From Alphaproteobacteria bacterium (GTDB lineage: Bacteria > Pseudomonadota > Alphaproteobacteria > Caulobacterales > Aquidulcibacteraceae), in NCBI GenBank assembly GCA_016124255.1, contig WGOB01000026.1:1-59208 (forward strand): a DNA stretch of 59,208 nucleotides, written 5' to 3'. The position numbers were made by a program, and so were the translations under genes. Within the stretch, counting starts at the first letter, position 1. The number at the start of each line of letters is the position of its first letter. The notes below the pieces were generated by a model that saw only the letters and a program-made list of their open reading frames with translations, ran no database searches and had not been told where the DNA came from. Shown here piece after piece: positions 1 through 9,241 of the stretch.

Positions 1-1145
1 CTTCCGATCTGCGCCCCGGCGACACCGATGTCCCCGGCGTCGCCGGCCTCGACGTGCCGAGCTTCGCGACCTATGCGCGCCTCTCCGGCCTCGCCCCCCG
101 CATCGGCATCGCCGCCGGGCGCTGCTTCGCCGGCAACGCCGCCTTCTTCGGCTGCTCCGACATCACCATCGCCACGAAAGACTCCAATATCGGCATGGCC
201 GGCCCCGCCATGATCGAAGGCGGCGGGCTCGGCGTGTTCAAGCCGGAAGACGTCGGCCCATCGTCGGTGCAATACGCCAACGGCGTGATCGATGTGCTGT
301 GTACGGACGAAGCCGGAGCCACGCATGCCGCCAAGCGCCTGCTCTCTATGTTCCAGGGAACGACCGCGCACTGGGAAGCGGCCGATCAGCGCCTCTTGCG
401 GCGGATGATTCCGGAAAACCGCGTCCGCGCCTACGCCGTGCGCCCCGTGATCGAGACGCTGTTCGACGCCGGTTCGTTCATCGAATTGCGCGGCGGCTAT
501 GGGGCGGGCGTCGTCACCGGGTTCGCCCGCCTCGAAGGTCGCGCCATCGGCGTCCTCGCCAACAATCCTTTCCATCTCGGCGGCGCCATCGACGCCGAGG
601 CCGCGGAGAAAGCCGCGCGTTTCCTGCAGCTCTGCGATGCATTCGACGTGCCCGTCGCGTCGCTTGTCGACACGCCCGGCTTCATGGTCGGCCCCGAACA
701 TGAGAAACTCGCCGGCGTGCGGCGCATGTCGAGCCTGTTCATCGTCGGCGCGACGCTCTCGGTCCCGCTCTTCGCGATCACGCTGCGCAAATCTTACGGC
801 CTCGGCGCGCAGGCGATGGCCGGCGGCTCAACCCATCGTCCGTTCTTCATGGCGTCGTGGCCGACGGGCGAATACGGCGGCATGGGCTTGGAAGGCGCCG
901 TGCGTCTCGGCTACCGAAAGGAGCTCGAAGCCGAAGCGGACCCCGCCGCCCGCGAGGCGCTCTACCAGAAGCTCGTCGCCAACATGTACGAACGCGGCAA
1001 GGCGATCTCGATGGCCCGCGCCCTCGAGATCGACGCGGTCATCGATCCCAAGGACACCCGCGCCTGGCTCCTGCGCGGGCTCAAATCGCACCCGCCGGCC
1101 CCGCCGCGCCGCGGCAAGAAGCGCCCGTTCATCGACACCTGGTGA
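1..1145 (+). CDS. Acyl-CoA carboxylase carboxyltransferase subunit (5' partial)
   Basis: The reading frame is open from base 3, so the gene begins upstream of the window. The roughly 380 residues seen match the C-terminal part of biotin-dependent acyl-CoA carboxylase beta subunits (propionyl-, methylcrotonyl- or geranyl-CoA type), which move carboxyl from carboxybiotin to an acyl-CoA. Supporting segments are GMAGPAMIEGGGLG, the acyl-CoA-binding VDTPGFMVG, YGLGAQAMAGG, and a C-terminal ending of the IDPKDTR type. It is not a zinc-finger AccD. The acyl substrate cannot be told from this part. No biotin-carboxylase gene lies downstream; the next gene is an unrelated lipoprotein. The proline- and lysine-rich tail (PPAPPRRGKKR) is longer than usual. 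Confidence 0.85.
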   Translation, partial: SDLRPGDTDVPGVAGLDVPSFATYARLSGLAPRIGIAAGRCFAGNAAFFGCSDITIATKDSNIGMAGPAMIEGGGLGVFKPEDVGPSSVQYANGVIDVLCTDEAGATHAAKRLLSMFQGTTAHWEAADQRLLRRMIPENRVRAYAVRPVIETLFDAGSFIELRGGYGAGVVTGFARLEGRAIGVLANNPFHLGGAIDAEAAEKAARFLQLCDAFDVPVASLVDTPGFMVGPEHEKLAGVRRMSSLFIVGATLSVPLFAITLRKSYGLGAQAMAGGSTHRPFFMASWPTGEYGGMGLEGAVRLGYRKELEAEADPAAREALYQKLVANMYERGKAISMARALEIDAVIDPKDTRAWLLRGLKSHPPAPPRRGKKRPFIDTW

Positions 1146-1234
1146 GCGCGCGCCGGTTTTGCGCAGCCGGAAGGGTGACACCGAAGCCCTTCGCGCGCAC
1201 AAGACCTTTCGGGTGTGGATCGGGGGACGCCAGA

Positions 1235-2104
1235 ATGACGGGATGGATGGGGAGAGCGATGTGCGCTCTTGCAGCCCTGTGCGCAGCAGCGTGCAGCGGC
1301 GGCGAAGATGCGTTCGACGCCGCTCCCCCGTCAGGCCCGCCGCGCCTGGTCGAAGCCTGGCGCCTGGACGGCCTCGCCAATCCTGAAAGCGTCGCGATCA
1401 ACGCAGACGGCGCCATGCTCTACGTCACCAACGTCGACGGCGAGGCCGATGCGCGCGACGGAAGCGGGTTCGTCTCTCTTGTGTCCGTGAGCGGCCAGAT
1501 GCTTCAGCGCGATTGGGTGACGGGGCTCGATGCGCCGAAAGGAATCGCGCGCTTCGGCGACGCCCTCTACGTCGCCGACATCGACCGCCTCGTCGTCATC
1601 GCGGCCGACACCGGGACAGTCCGCACGCGCGTGCCGATCGAAGGCGCGCAATTCCTCAACGATGTCGCCGTCACGCCGGACGGCATGGTCCTGGTGTCCG
1701 ATTCCGGTTCGGGGCGCATTTTCGCCGTGCGCGACGGCGAAGTCACCGTGTTCGCCGAAGGCCCGCTGCTGGAAAGCGTAAACGGCCTCTACGTGGAGGA
1801 TCAGCGCCTGGTGGCCGCGACGATGGAAGGCCGTCTCGTCGCAATCTATCCCGCCACGCGCGAGATCATCCTGATCGCGGAAGGCTTGGGGCAGGGCGAT
1901 GGCGTCGCGCCCTATCGCGGCGGCTATCTCGTCAGCGAATGGCCCGGCGCGCTCTATTATGTCGGCGCCGATTCAGAACGGCGGACCCTGCAGATGACCC
2001 GCGATCAGAACATCTACCAGAACGATTTCCTGGTGCATGAGGATCTCCTGTTCATGCCCAACTGGGAGCCCGGCGCCCTCACCGCCTACCGCCTGGCGTA
2101 CTGA
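1235..2104 (+). CDS. SMP-30/gluconolactonase-like beta-propeller lipoprotein
   Basis: About 289 residues. The N-terminus is a lipoprotein signal (hydrophobic run, then AAAC-SGG), so the protein probably sits in the periplasm on a membrane. The rest consists of propeller-type repeats such as ANPESVAINADGAMLYVTN and LNDVAVTPDGMVLVSD, typical of SMP-30/NHL-like proteins that hydrolyse lactones or bind ligands. Catalytic metal ligands cannot be placed with confidence, so the reaction is unknown. ATG 1235 is chosen because the signal peptide follows directly; ATG 1247 is an alternative. Confidence 0.7.
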   Translation: MTGWMGRAMCALAALCAAACSGGEDAFDAAPPSGPPRLVEAWRLDGLANPESVAINADGAMLYVTNVDGEADARDGSGFVSLVSVSGQMLQRDWVTGLDAPKGIARFGDALYVADIDRLVVIAADTGTVRTRVPIEGAQFLNDVAVTPDGMVLVSDSGSGRIFAVRDGEVTVFAEGPLLESVNGLYVEDQRLVAATMEGRLVAIYPATREIILIAEGLGQGDGVAPYRGGYLVSEWPGALYYVGADSERRTLQMTRDQNIYQNDFLVHEDLLFMPNWEPGALTAYRLAY

Positions 2105-2142
2105 TCTGCGCATGGGTCGCCCAAGGCGCCGGCGCGCAGAAA

Positions 2143-3750
2143 TCAGACTCTTCGCCAGTTGAAGTCGCGGATGATCACACGGGCTGCGTTGTGGCCCGGC
2201 GCGCCGGTGACGCCCCCGCCTGGATGCGTGCCCGCGCCGCACTGATAGAGCCCGCGGATCGGCGTGCGGTGATCGGCCCACCCCAGCACCGGACGCGCAG
2301 AGAACAGCTGATCGAGCGACAACGCGCCGTGCATGATGTCGCCGCCCATGAGCCCGAACGTGCGCTCAAGATCGAGCGGCGTCAGCGCCTGGCGCGCGAT
2401 CACCGATTGCTTGAACCCCGGCGCGTACGCATCGACCGCATCGATCATCAGGTCCGCAACCTCGTCTCTGCACTCATCCCACGAGCGCCCGTCGGAGAGG
2501 GTCGGCGCAACATGCTGGCAGAAAAGGCTCGCCACGTGCTGTCCCGCCGGCGCCAGGGTGTCGTCGAGCGTCGACGGGATCAGCATCTCCACGATCGGCG
2601 CACGCGACCATCCGCGGGCGCGCGCATCGTGATACGCGCGGTCCATGTAGGCGAGAGACGGCGCGATGATCACGCCCGCCGTGAGATGATCGCCCGGCTC
2701 GGGTTTCGCCGAAAAGCGCGGGAGCGCCGAGAGCGCCACGTTCATGCGGAACGTGCCGGAGCCGACCTTGTAGCGGCGGATGCGGTCCTTGAAATCGGCG
2801 GGAAGCCGCTCCGGCTCCACCAGATGCTCGAACAACAGCTTCGGGTTCAGGTTCGAGACGATCGCGCGCCCGCGCACCACCTTGCCGTCGAGCGTGGCGA
2901 CCGCCGCGGCGCGGCCTTGGTCGAGGATCACTTCGCCGACGCCCACTTCAGTGTAGATCGTCACGCCGCGCGCGCGGCATTCCGCGGCCATCGCCTGCGT
3001 GATCGCGCCCATGCCCCCGATCGCGTGGCCCCAGAGCCCGCGCTTGCCGTTCACCTCGCCGAACACGTGATGCAGCAGCACATAGGCCGAGCCCGCCGAG
3101 TAGGGGCTCGCATAATTCCCGACGATGGAATCGAACCCGAACACCGCCTTGATCGGGTCGCTCTCGAACCAGTCGTCCAGCCAGTCGCCTGCAGATTTGG
3201 TGAAGAGATCGAGCAGGTCGCGCCGCGCGACGGTGTCCAGGCCGCTCACCTTGAACAGCGCGCCAAGCCCCGCGAACGCCTCCTCCAGCGTGTGCACTGC
3301 GCCCCGCTCGACGACGTTCGGCGGCGCCTTCAGCACCATCGCGCGCAGCACGTCCACGATCGCCGTCAGCCGCGCGTCATACGCCTCAAGCCGCGCCGCG
3401 TCGCGCGGCGAAAACCGCGCGACATCGCGCGCCGTAACGCCGGGCGCGACGCTCAAACTGTCGCCGTCCGGCAGCGGCAGAAAGTTCGACATCCGCCGCT
3501 CGACGATGCGCAGCCCGTGCGCATGGAGATGGAGGTCTGCGATGATCTTCGGGTTGAGCAGCGACACCGTGTAGGACGCAACGGAATTGCGGAAGCCCGG
3601 ATGGAATTCCTCGGTCACCGCCGCGCCGCCGACCACGCGCCGCTTCTCCAGCACGCACACTTTCAGCCCCGCGCGCGCCAGATAGGCGGCGCACACAAGG
3701 CCGTTGTGGCCGGCGCCGATGATGATGACGTCGTATTGTGCGGCGGACAT
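2143..3750 (-). CDS. Phytoene-desaturase-family FAD oxidoreductase (PYROXD2-like)
   Basis: A 535-residue flavoprotein. It opens with a Rossmann FAD-binding motif (DVIIIGAGHNGLVCAAYLA, about residues 7-25) followed by a basic strand end, VLEKRRVVGG. The C-terminus has the second FAD motif (GLYQCGAGTHPGGGVTGAPGHNAARV), typical of the phytoene dehydrogenase/PYROXD2 group. No other carotenoid gene is nearby, so carotenoid desaturation is not implied. Bacterial PYROXD2-like proteins are mostly of unknown substrate. It converges on the upstream + strand lipoprotein gene with a 38-base gap. Confidence 0.8.
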   Translation of the reverse strand: MSAAQYDVIIIGAGHNGLVCAAYLARAGLKVCVLEKRRVVGGAAVTEEFHPGFRNSVASYTVSLLNPKIIADLHLHAHGLRIVERRMSNFLPLPDGDSLSVAPGVTARDVARFSPRDAARLEAYDARLTAIVDVLRAMVLKAPPNVVERGAVHTLEEAFAGLGALFKVSGLDTVARRDLLDLFTKSAGDWLDDWFESDPIKAVFGFDSIVGNYASPYSAGSAYVLLHHVFGEVNGKRGLWGHAIGGMGAITQAMAAECRARGVTIYTEVGVGEVILDQGRAAAVATLDGKVVRGRAIVSNLNPKLLFEHLVEPERLPADFKDRIRRYKVGSGTFRMNVALSALPRFSAKPEPGDHLTAGVIIAPSLAYMDRAYHDARARGWSRAPIVEMLIPSTLDDTLAPAGQHVASLFCQHVAPTLSDGRSWDECRDEVADLMIDAVDAYAPGFKQSVIARQALTPLDLERTFGLMGGDIMHGALSLDQLFSARPVLGWADHRTPIRGLYQCGAGTHPGGGVTGAPGHNAARVIIRDFNWRRV

Positions 3751-3824
3751 GATGAAGCGCGCGATGCTTGCCGGATCGGCGCGCGCGCTTCAAGCCGGAT
3801 CGCGCGCCTGATGTGGGCCCGCGC

Positions 3825-5165
3825 CTACATATATTTCGCGGGCCGGTTCAGCGGGTTGATCTGATCCGGCCGAAGCGCCGGCAGGGCCGCGATGTCGGCG
3901 TAGACAGCCTCTTCCAGCGGCCGCCAGATCCGCATGTTCTCGTTCATCACCTGGGTCATGAACACGACATACGCAGTGTTGGCCGGGTCGACCCAGAAGA
4001 TCGTGCCCGCGGCCCCGCCCCACGAATAAGATCCTGCCGGGCGCTCGCCGGGGCCCGCCGTCTCCGGCGTCGCGATCGCAAGGCCCGCGCCGAACGCGGC
4101 GTTCTCGATTCCCCGCGCATCGGCGCCGGCCGGCATCAGGTTGGAGACGGCGGCGGCGATGGTCTCGCGCGCTGCGATGCGGACGCCGTCGAGCGCGCCG
4201 CCATTGAGCATCATCGATGCGTAGCGGGAGAAATCCCGCGCGCTGGTCACCAGTCCCGATCCGCCATAGGGCACCCCGTCGGGGTTGGCGAATGCGCTGT
4301 TGCTGCGCTCGTCGACGACACGAAGGCCTTCCGGCGTGCGCCAATAGGTCGTGGTGAACCGCGCCAGCTTCTCCGGCGGCGCGTAGAACGCGGTGTCGAG
4401 CATCCGCAGCGGCGCGAAGATGCGCCGGTTGAGGAACGCGTCGAACGGCTCGCCCGCGACGCGCTCGATCACCGCGCCCGCGAGATCGAGGCCGACGCTG
4501 TAGCTCCAGCGCGCGCCCGGATCGAACGCCAGCGGCATCTCCGCGAGCCGTTGCGCGAAAGCCTGCAGCGTCGCAGGCTCCTCGCCGTCGCCCGCCATCG
4601 CCTCCGCGCGCGTCCGGCCCGCAGCGAAAAGACCGTTGCGGCGATAGAGCTGCGGCAGCGGCGCGTCGCCCAGGATGAAATAGGAGAGACCCGCGGTGTG
4701 CGTGATCAGGTGGCGGATGAGGATCGGGCCGGCCGCCGCGCGCGTATCCGCCGGATCCTCGCCGATCATGACCCGCATGTCGGCGTATTCCGGGAAGATG
4801 TCGGCCACCGGCTGATCGAGCGAGAGCGCGCCGTCCTCCACCAGGAGCATCGTCGCCAGTCCGGTCACCGGCTTGGTCATGGAATAGGCGCGGAAGAGCG
4901 TCTGCGCGTCGGCGGCTTCGGGCGCATCGAACGCTGTCGCGCCGGCTTCCAGCGTGGTCTCCGCGAACGCGCCGACCTTCAGCACCGCAACCGCGTTGGG
5001 CAGGCGCCGCTCCGCGACGAACCCCTCGATCAACGCCTTGGTCCGCGGAAAGCTTGGCGTGTAGCCGGCGCCCGCGCTCGGCGCGCGCGACGAGCACGCC
5101 GCGAACCCCGCCATCGCCCCGAACCCCAAAAGCGCCCGGCGGCGACTGATCAGCAACGCGGTCAT
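3825..5165 (-). CDS. TAT-exported serine beta-lactamase-like hydrolase (class C/esterase family)
   Basis: 446 residues. The start at 5165 is preceded by a good ribosome site (GAGGGGA) and begins MTALLISRRRALLGFGAMAG, a twin-arginine signal with a cysteine after it (AACSS) that could be lipidated. The body is a class C beta-lactamase/DD-peptidase/EstB fold: the SxxK motif is SMTK, the Tyr motif is YSVG, and HTAG and YSWGGAAGT near the C-terminus fit the family. The frame stays open upstream to 5555, but that part looks non-coding. The physiological substrate may be an ester, a peptide or a beta-lactam and cannot be told from sequence. Confidence 0.8.
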   Translation of the reverse strand: MTALLISRRRALLGFGAMAGFAACSSRAPSAGAGYTPSFPRTKALIEGFVAERRLPNAVAVLKVGAFAETTLEAGATAFDAPEAADAQTLFRAYSMTKPVTGLATMLLVEDGALSLDQPVADIFPEYADMRVMIGEDPADTRAAAGPILIRHLITHTAGLSYFILGDAPLPQLYRRNGLFAAGRTRAEAMAGDGEEPATLQAFAQRLAEMPLAFDPGARWSYSVGLDLAGAVIERVAGEPFDAFLNRRIFAPLRMLDTAFYAPPEKLARFTTTYWRTPEGLRVVDERSNSAFANPDGVPYGGSGLVTSARDFSRYASMMLNGGALDGVRIAARETIAAAVSNLMPAGADARGIENAAFGAGLAIATPETAGPGERPAGSYSWGGAAGTIFWVDPANTAYVVFMTQVMNENMRIWRPLEEAVYADIAALPALRPDQINPLNRPAKYM

Positions 5166-5259
5166 GGTCAGTCCCCTCGGCGGCGCGTCTGGTCCCGCCC
5201 CGCTGCTACCGCGCAGCGCCGGCCGCGTCAAAGCCGGCGCGATGCGCCGCTTCGCACCG

Positions 5260-6729
5260 CTAGAGGCCAGCCCGCATCCTGGCCGCCCCGGCCGTGTAGG
5301 GCTGCATGGCGAACTGAGGCGCGATGTAGGTGCCGTGATAGTAGATGGCGCCGAGCGCGGCGAAGATGATGTCGCGTAGGCCGACGTCGGCCCCGGACGC
5401 TCCGTCTCTGTAGGCGACGTAGATCGGGATCGCCGAGAAATTGTGACGGAAAGAATACCCCTTGCCGACGAGCTGATCCTCAAGAGCCGTGGAGGCCCAG
5501 TGCAGGGATGAGTCCAGGCCGGCGGCGCTCTGCAGCGCGGAGGCATGCATCGCAACCAGCGCGAACTGCACGGCGTTCAGCAAACCGTCGAGGTATGAGA
5601 CGCTCGCCTCATCTTTCATCTTTGGCTTGGCGTTCGCGAGGTGCGCGTAGAACGAGGCCGCCTGGTCCAGTCGCCGATAGATGCGGACATAAACCTGATA
5701 GGGATCGCTGACCCGATGGTGATCGTAGGGCGGCGTTTTCCAGGTCATGAGCACCGCCTCCGAGCAATGCAGGAATGTCTGCAGCCGCACCGATTCAGCC
5801 CATGCCCACTCTTCGCCGTCCTCGAACCGCCAGGTCTCGAGTTTCTGGTTCGCCTGGCTGATCGTCTCCGCCAAATTCAGGATGCAATCAGGATTGCTCT
5901 TCAGATCCTCGATATGCGCGTAGAGAAGGCTGATGATGTCGTCCATGACGAACATCGCATCTCGGCTCTTGTCGGGATGGCCGGAGATTCGCGCGCCGTG
6001 CACGCTCTTGTCGCCAATCAACGAGCCGACGAAACGCAAGGCGCTTTGCGTATCCGTCGCCCAGCTGTCGGCGGAGATGCATCCTCGATGCTTGTAGACC
6101 CTGTGCGTCGTTGAAAAGAATAGGTCCACGCAGGATGCGACGGACTTGTCCTTCGCGGCGGGATCGGGCGTGGCGAGGTCCCCGATCGCGGCGGCCACAT
6201 GGCGCGCGCGCTCGCCCGCGCTATGGAAGCCTCCGTCGCGCCAGTCGCAGAGGCCGCCGCCAAACGCCGCGATCGCCGGATCCTCGTTCAATGCATCGTT
6301 GTCGGCGTTGATGATGATCGGGACGCATACCGCCTTGTTGCGCGAGGTAAGATAGGCGGCGATTTGAAACTCCTCAAAAACCGCGCCCCAATTGTCTCCC
6401 GCGACACGGCTGAGATAGCCCCGGGTCACGATCGGCATGAAGATGGAGGTCAGCGCAACGCACGATGCGGAGATTTCCTGCAACACCGGAACGTAGGGAA
6501 GCGTGATCTCGGGGCGGCGGCGCACGCAGGCGCTGACGGCCTCGCTCCAGACGACCTGATGGCCATGCGCGCTCAACGCGTCGACGACAGCCGTGACGAG
6601 GGCCATGTTCGTCCCGTCGTCCGGCGCGTAATCCGCCGCGCGGTCAGCGCTCTCCGGTTCGCGATAGCGATACGATACGAAGATCCGCTTGCTCGGACCC
6701 GACGCGGTCGATTTGCGAAAGAAGGGCAT
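5260..6729 (-). CDS. TIR-domain protein with large uncharacterised C-terminal region
   Basis: 489 residues. The first ~130 form a TIR-like domain: strand A KRIFVSYRY (15-22), DALSAHGHQVVWSE in the BB-loop region (50-63), SASCVALTS (87-95), and NWGAVFEEF (113-121), whose glutamates at 119/120 sit where TIR NADases carry the catalytic Glu. The remaining ~360 residues are soluble, mostly alpha-helical in appearance, and not recognised. Bacterial TIR proteins often cleave NAD or make cyclic ADP-ribose signals in phage defence. The gene has visibly lower GC than its neighbours and lies next to tRNA-Phe, both compatible with acquisition. No Thoeris ThsA or prokaryotic Argonaute partner is adjacent. 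Confidence 0.65.
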   Translation of the reverse strand: MPFFRKSTASGPSKRIFVSYRYREPESADRAADYAPDDGTNMALVTAVVDALSAHGHQVVWSEAVSACVRRRPEITLPYVPVLQEISASCVALTSIFMPIVTRGYLSRVAGDNWGAVFEEFQIAAYLTSRNKAVCVPIIINADNDALNEDPAIAAFGGGLCDWRDGGFHSAGERARHVAAAIGDLATPDPAAKDKSVASCVDLFFSTTHRVYKHRGCISADSWATDTQSALRFVGSLIGDKSVHGARISGHPDKSRDAMFVMDDIISLLYAHIEDLKSNPDCILNLAETISQANQKLETWRFEDGEEWAWAESVRLQTFLHCSEAVLMTWKTPPYDHHRVSDPYQVYVRIYRRLDQAASFYAHLANAKPKMKDEASVSYLDGLLNAVQFALVAMHASALQSAAGLDSSLHWASTALEDQLVGKGYSFRHNFSAIPIYVAYRDGASGADVGLRDIIFAALGAIYYHGTYIAPQFAMQPYTAGAARMRAGL

Positions 6730-6831
6730 GGCGAATCCGTGACCGACGGCGCGGCCATGAGGCGGCTTCGGCGCAACGGTGCGGAGTGCGCCCCTGATCT
6801 CGCGCGCCGGGCGAGAGCGCGGGCGCCGAAA

Positions 6832-6907
6832 TGGTGCCTAGGGGCGGAATCGAACCACCGACACGCGGATTTTCAATCCGCTGCTCTACCGACTGAGCTA
6901 CCTAGGC
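6832..6907 (-). tRNA. tRNA-Phe (GAA), CCA encoded
   Basis: 76 nt on the minus strand. Acceptor stem GCCTAGG/CCTAGGC is perfectly paired, the anticodon loop TTGAAAA gives anticodon GAA, and the T arm is GGTTCGATTCC. The CCA end is encoded (tgg at 6832-6834 on the + strand). The 3' end faces the TIR gene. Confidence 0.97.
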
Positions 6908-7046
6908 CCGCGTTTCGCGGCTTATGTTTCAAACCGGGGCCTGCTCATACAGGAAAGCCGGCGCCCGTCAAATGGCTCTCGCGCATGGCTGGACATCGCG
7001 CCCGCGTGGGCCGACAGGGGGGGCCGGCAGCCGAGGGAGGATGATC

Positions 7047-7379
7047 ATGGCCATGCGGAACGCGGTCCTGGCGACGGCGCTGGCGGCGCTCGCGGCCTGC
7101 GCCAGCGCCGACGGCGGCCTCAACATCGCCGCGATGCAGCAGCGTCTGGACGACGCCGGGATCGGCTTCGGGATCACCCGCGCGCCCGGTTCGAACGCCG
7201 CGCTCTTCCAGATCCGCTTCCGCACCTCGGAGGCCGACGACGCCCCCGCCCCGGATTTCCGCGCCGCCGCTGAGGCCGCCGCGCCCGACGGCTGCACCCT
7301 CGCCAGCCTCGAGCCCGCCGGCGAGGGCGCAATGAAGGCGACATATGATTGCGACCAGCGACTAGAGATCACGAGCTAG
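7047..7379 (+). CDS. Small lipoprotein, hypothetical
   Basis: About 110 residues. It starts MAMRNAVLATALAALAACAS, a clear lipoprotein signal with lipobox LAAC. The remainder is short, has two later cysteines (GCTLAS and YDCDQ) that might form a disulfide, and is not recognised. A strong ribosome site GAGGGAGG ends at 7040; ATG 7041 would abut it, so ATG 7047 (spacing 6) is preferred, with 7053 also possible. Confidence 0.6.
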   Translation: MAMRNAVLATALAALAACASADGGLNIAAMQQRLDDAGIGFGITRAPGSNAALFQIRFRTSEADDAPAPDFRAAAEAAAPDGCTLASLEPAGEGAMKATYDCDQRLEITS

Positions 7380-7466
7380 GGAATGGGGCTTAGTTCTTCC
7401 GTCATGGGCGGGAGAAGGTGGCGCGGAGCGCCGGCCAGCAAAGCCTCCGGCCCCCCAATCGCATAC

Positions 7467-8309
7467 TCACCGCAGGCAGAGCACGTCCCCGAGCCGCGCC
7501 GGCGCGCGCCGCCGATCGATCGCGAAATACCCGCTCTCCCGGTAGCCCTGGCGGCGGCAGAACTCGTCCGCCGTACGCTGGAAGCAATCCTGGTTCGCGC
7601 TTCCGGCCGCGCACGCCGGCTGTTGCGTCTCCGCGAAGAACATCGCCGTGCGCCCACGCAGCGACGCGCTCTCGCCTGCCGGCCCGCCCGCCAGCGGACG
7701 CGCCGACGAAATCGCCCCGGCGAGCCCGATCGCGCGCAGGTCCGAGACCTCGCCCTGCACCGTGCGGCAGCGCCCGCCAAACCCGGCGTTGGCGCACACC
7801 TCCCATGGCTCGTCGGTGCGCAGCGACCGCGCCATATCGTTGAAGCCGAGCGGCCGCAGATCCGGCGTCTCGCTGGTGAGTTCGAGCGGCGGACCGGCCA
7901 TGCCCGTGGTCGGGTAGAGCGCCAGCCGCGGCGCCGGGGGCGCCGGCCGCATCACCGGGCGCGCCGAACTCACCCGGCCCGCGAGCCCGATCGCGGCCAG
8001 GTTGGGCGCGTCGCGATCGATGATCACGCACCGCCCTTCGAAGTCCGCATGCTCGCACAGCTCCCACGCGCGCTCATCGATCGCCACCGAGCGCGCGCGG
8101 TCGTTGAAACGGAAGCGCGCGAGATCGGTCACGATGTCGGGGAAGTCGCGCTGCTGGCCGGAATAATTCACGCCCTCGAAGAAGATGATCCCGGGGGATT
8201 CCCCGGAATAGGTTTGCGCCTGCAGCGGCGCCGCCGCCGCGCAGGCGGCCGCCGCGATCAGCGCCAGGGCGGCGGGCAGGCGGGCGCGGCGATCCGATGT
8301 CGGTTCCAT
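7467..8309 (-). CDS. Secreted beta/gamma-crystallin-repeat protein
   Basis: 280 residues with an N-terminal signal peptide ending near LQAQ. Two crystallin-type Greek-key repeats are visible: IIFFEGVNYSGQQRDFPDI ... WELCEHADFEGRCVIID ... GLAGRVSSARPV, and the second with LALYPTTGMAGPPLELT ... WEVCANAGFGGRCRTVQ ... GLAGAISSARPL. The paired RSV/RSL and SSARP segments mark the repeat ends. Microbial versions often bind calcium, but no clean N/D-N/D-x-x-S/T-S calcium motif stands out. The C-terminal ~60 residues contain four cysteines and end in DVLCLR. Likely periplasmic or exported structural or binding protein; ligand unknown. Confidence 0.7.
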   Translation of the reverse strand: MEPTSDRRARLPAALALIAAAACAAAAPLQAQTYSGESPGIIFFEGVNYSGQQRDFPDIVTDLARFRFNDRARSVAIDERAWELCEHADFEGRCVIIDRDAPNLAAIGLAGRVSSARPVMRPAPPAPRLALYPTTGMAGPPLELTSETPDLRPLGFNDMARSLRTDEPWEVCANAGFGGRCRTVQGEVSDLRAIGLAGAISSARPLAGGPAGESASLRGRTAMFFAETQQPACAAGSANQDCFQRTADEFCRRQGYRESGYFAIDRRRAPARLGDVLCLR

Positions 8310-8444
8310 GGCGTCTTTCTAGCAATGAATGCGCCGCAACGGGGACGCTTTTCCGCCGCGTCTGCGACGGCCGGCGCCGCGCGCTTGGATTCCGCGGAAA
8401 TGGCGTGGTAGCTCAGAGCCTAAGCAAACGGAGGACGCAAGCTC

Positions 8445-9218
8445 ATGTGCCAGGCGTGCTGGGGAACCGGACTGACGCGCCGCCGGGCGCTCTTTGCGGT
8501 GGGCGCCGCTGCAGCCGTCGCCGCGTGCGAAACCAATCCCGTCACCGGGCGCAATCAGCTCATCCTCGTGAATGAGGGCGAGCTGTCGCAGATGGCGCTG
8601 CAGGCGTGGGCGCAACAGCGCCAGCAGACGCCCGCCTGGCGCAACGCCGCCCAGCAGGCGCGCCTTGAGCGCGTCGGCATGAACATCGCCCGCGCCGCCA
8701 ACGCCGCCAATCTCGCCTGGGAATTCGTGATCTTCGATCGCCCGGACCTCAACGCCTGGGTCCTGCCCGGCGGCAAGGTCGGCTTCTATCGCGGCATGAT
8801 GGAGCTCACCGCGACCGACGATCAGCTCGCCACCGTGCTCGGCCACGAAGTCGCGCATGTGATCGGCCGCCACGCTGCGGAGCGCTACTCGCGCGAAGTC
8901 GCCCAGCAGAGCGCGCTGCGCCTCGCCGGCGCCGTCACCGACAGCCAGATCGCGCTCGCCGCGCTCGGCCTCGGCTCGCAGATCGGCCTCAGCCTCCCGT
9001 TCTCACGCGAGCAGGAGACGGAAGCCGACGTGTTCGGCGTGAACTTCATGCACGCGTCCGGCTACGACGTGCGCCAGGCGATCACGTTCTGGCAGCGGAT
9101 GCAGGCCGCCAACACCGGCTCGCGCCCGCCGGAAATGCTCTCCACCCACCCCGAACCGTCCAACCGCATCGCAACGCTGCGCAACTATATCAACGAGCGC
9201 GGGTGGGGGCCGGTCTAG
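8445..9218 (+). CDS. M48-family zinc metalloprotease lipoprotein
   Basis: 257 residues. The N-terminus combines a twin-arginine-like TRRRALF with a hydrophobic segment and lipobox AAC, so the enzyme is probably anchored in the periplasm. The zinc motif HEVAH is at residues 134-138 and the third ligand is in the EADVFG motif about 55 residues later. ETNPVTGRNQLILV and STHPEPSNRI are typical of the Oma1/LoiP/BepA-like M48 group, which degrades or remodels outer-membrane and envelope proteins. A GGAGG ribosome site lies about 10 bases before the ATG. Confidence 0.88.
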   Translation: MCQACWGTGLTRRRALFAVGAAAAVAACETNPVTGRNQLILVNEGELSQMALQAWAQQRQQTPAWRNAAQQARLERVGMNIARAANAANLAWEFVIFDRPDLNAWVLPGGKVGFYRGMMELTATDDQLATVLGHEVAHVIGRHAAERYSREVAQQSALRLAGAVTDSQIALAALGLGSQIGLSLPFSREQETEADVFGVNFMHASGYDVRQAITFWQRMQAANTGSRPPEMLSTHPEPSNRIATLRNYINERGWGPV

Positions 9219-9241
9219 CCATGGCCGGAGGGGACGCATCG

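Noticed and set aside
2191-5369. Two long + strand open frames opposite the PYROXD2-like and serine hydrolase genes
   Set aside because: Products are Arg/His-rich and match no family, while the minus strand carries clear domain motifs.
5160-6907. Genomic island with attachment site at tRNA-Phe
   Set aside because: No copy of the tRNA 3' end was found on the far side of the TIR gene and no integrase is present.
6199-7044. Open frame across tRNA-Phe with a product segment ESNHRHADFQSAALPTELPRP
   Set aside because: This is the well-known false protein from reading through a tRNA gene.
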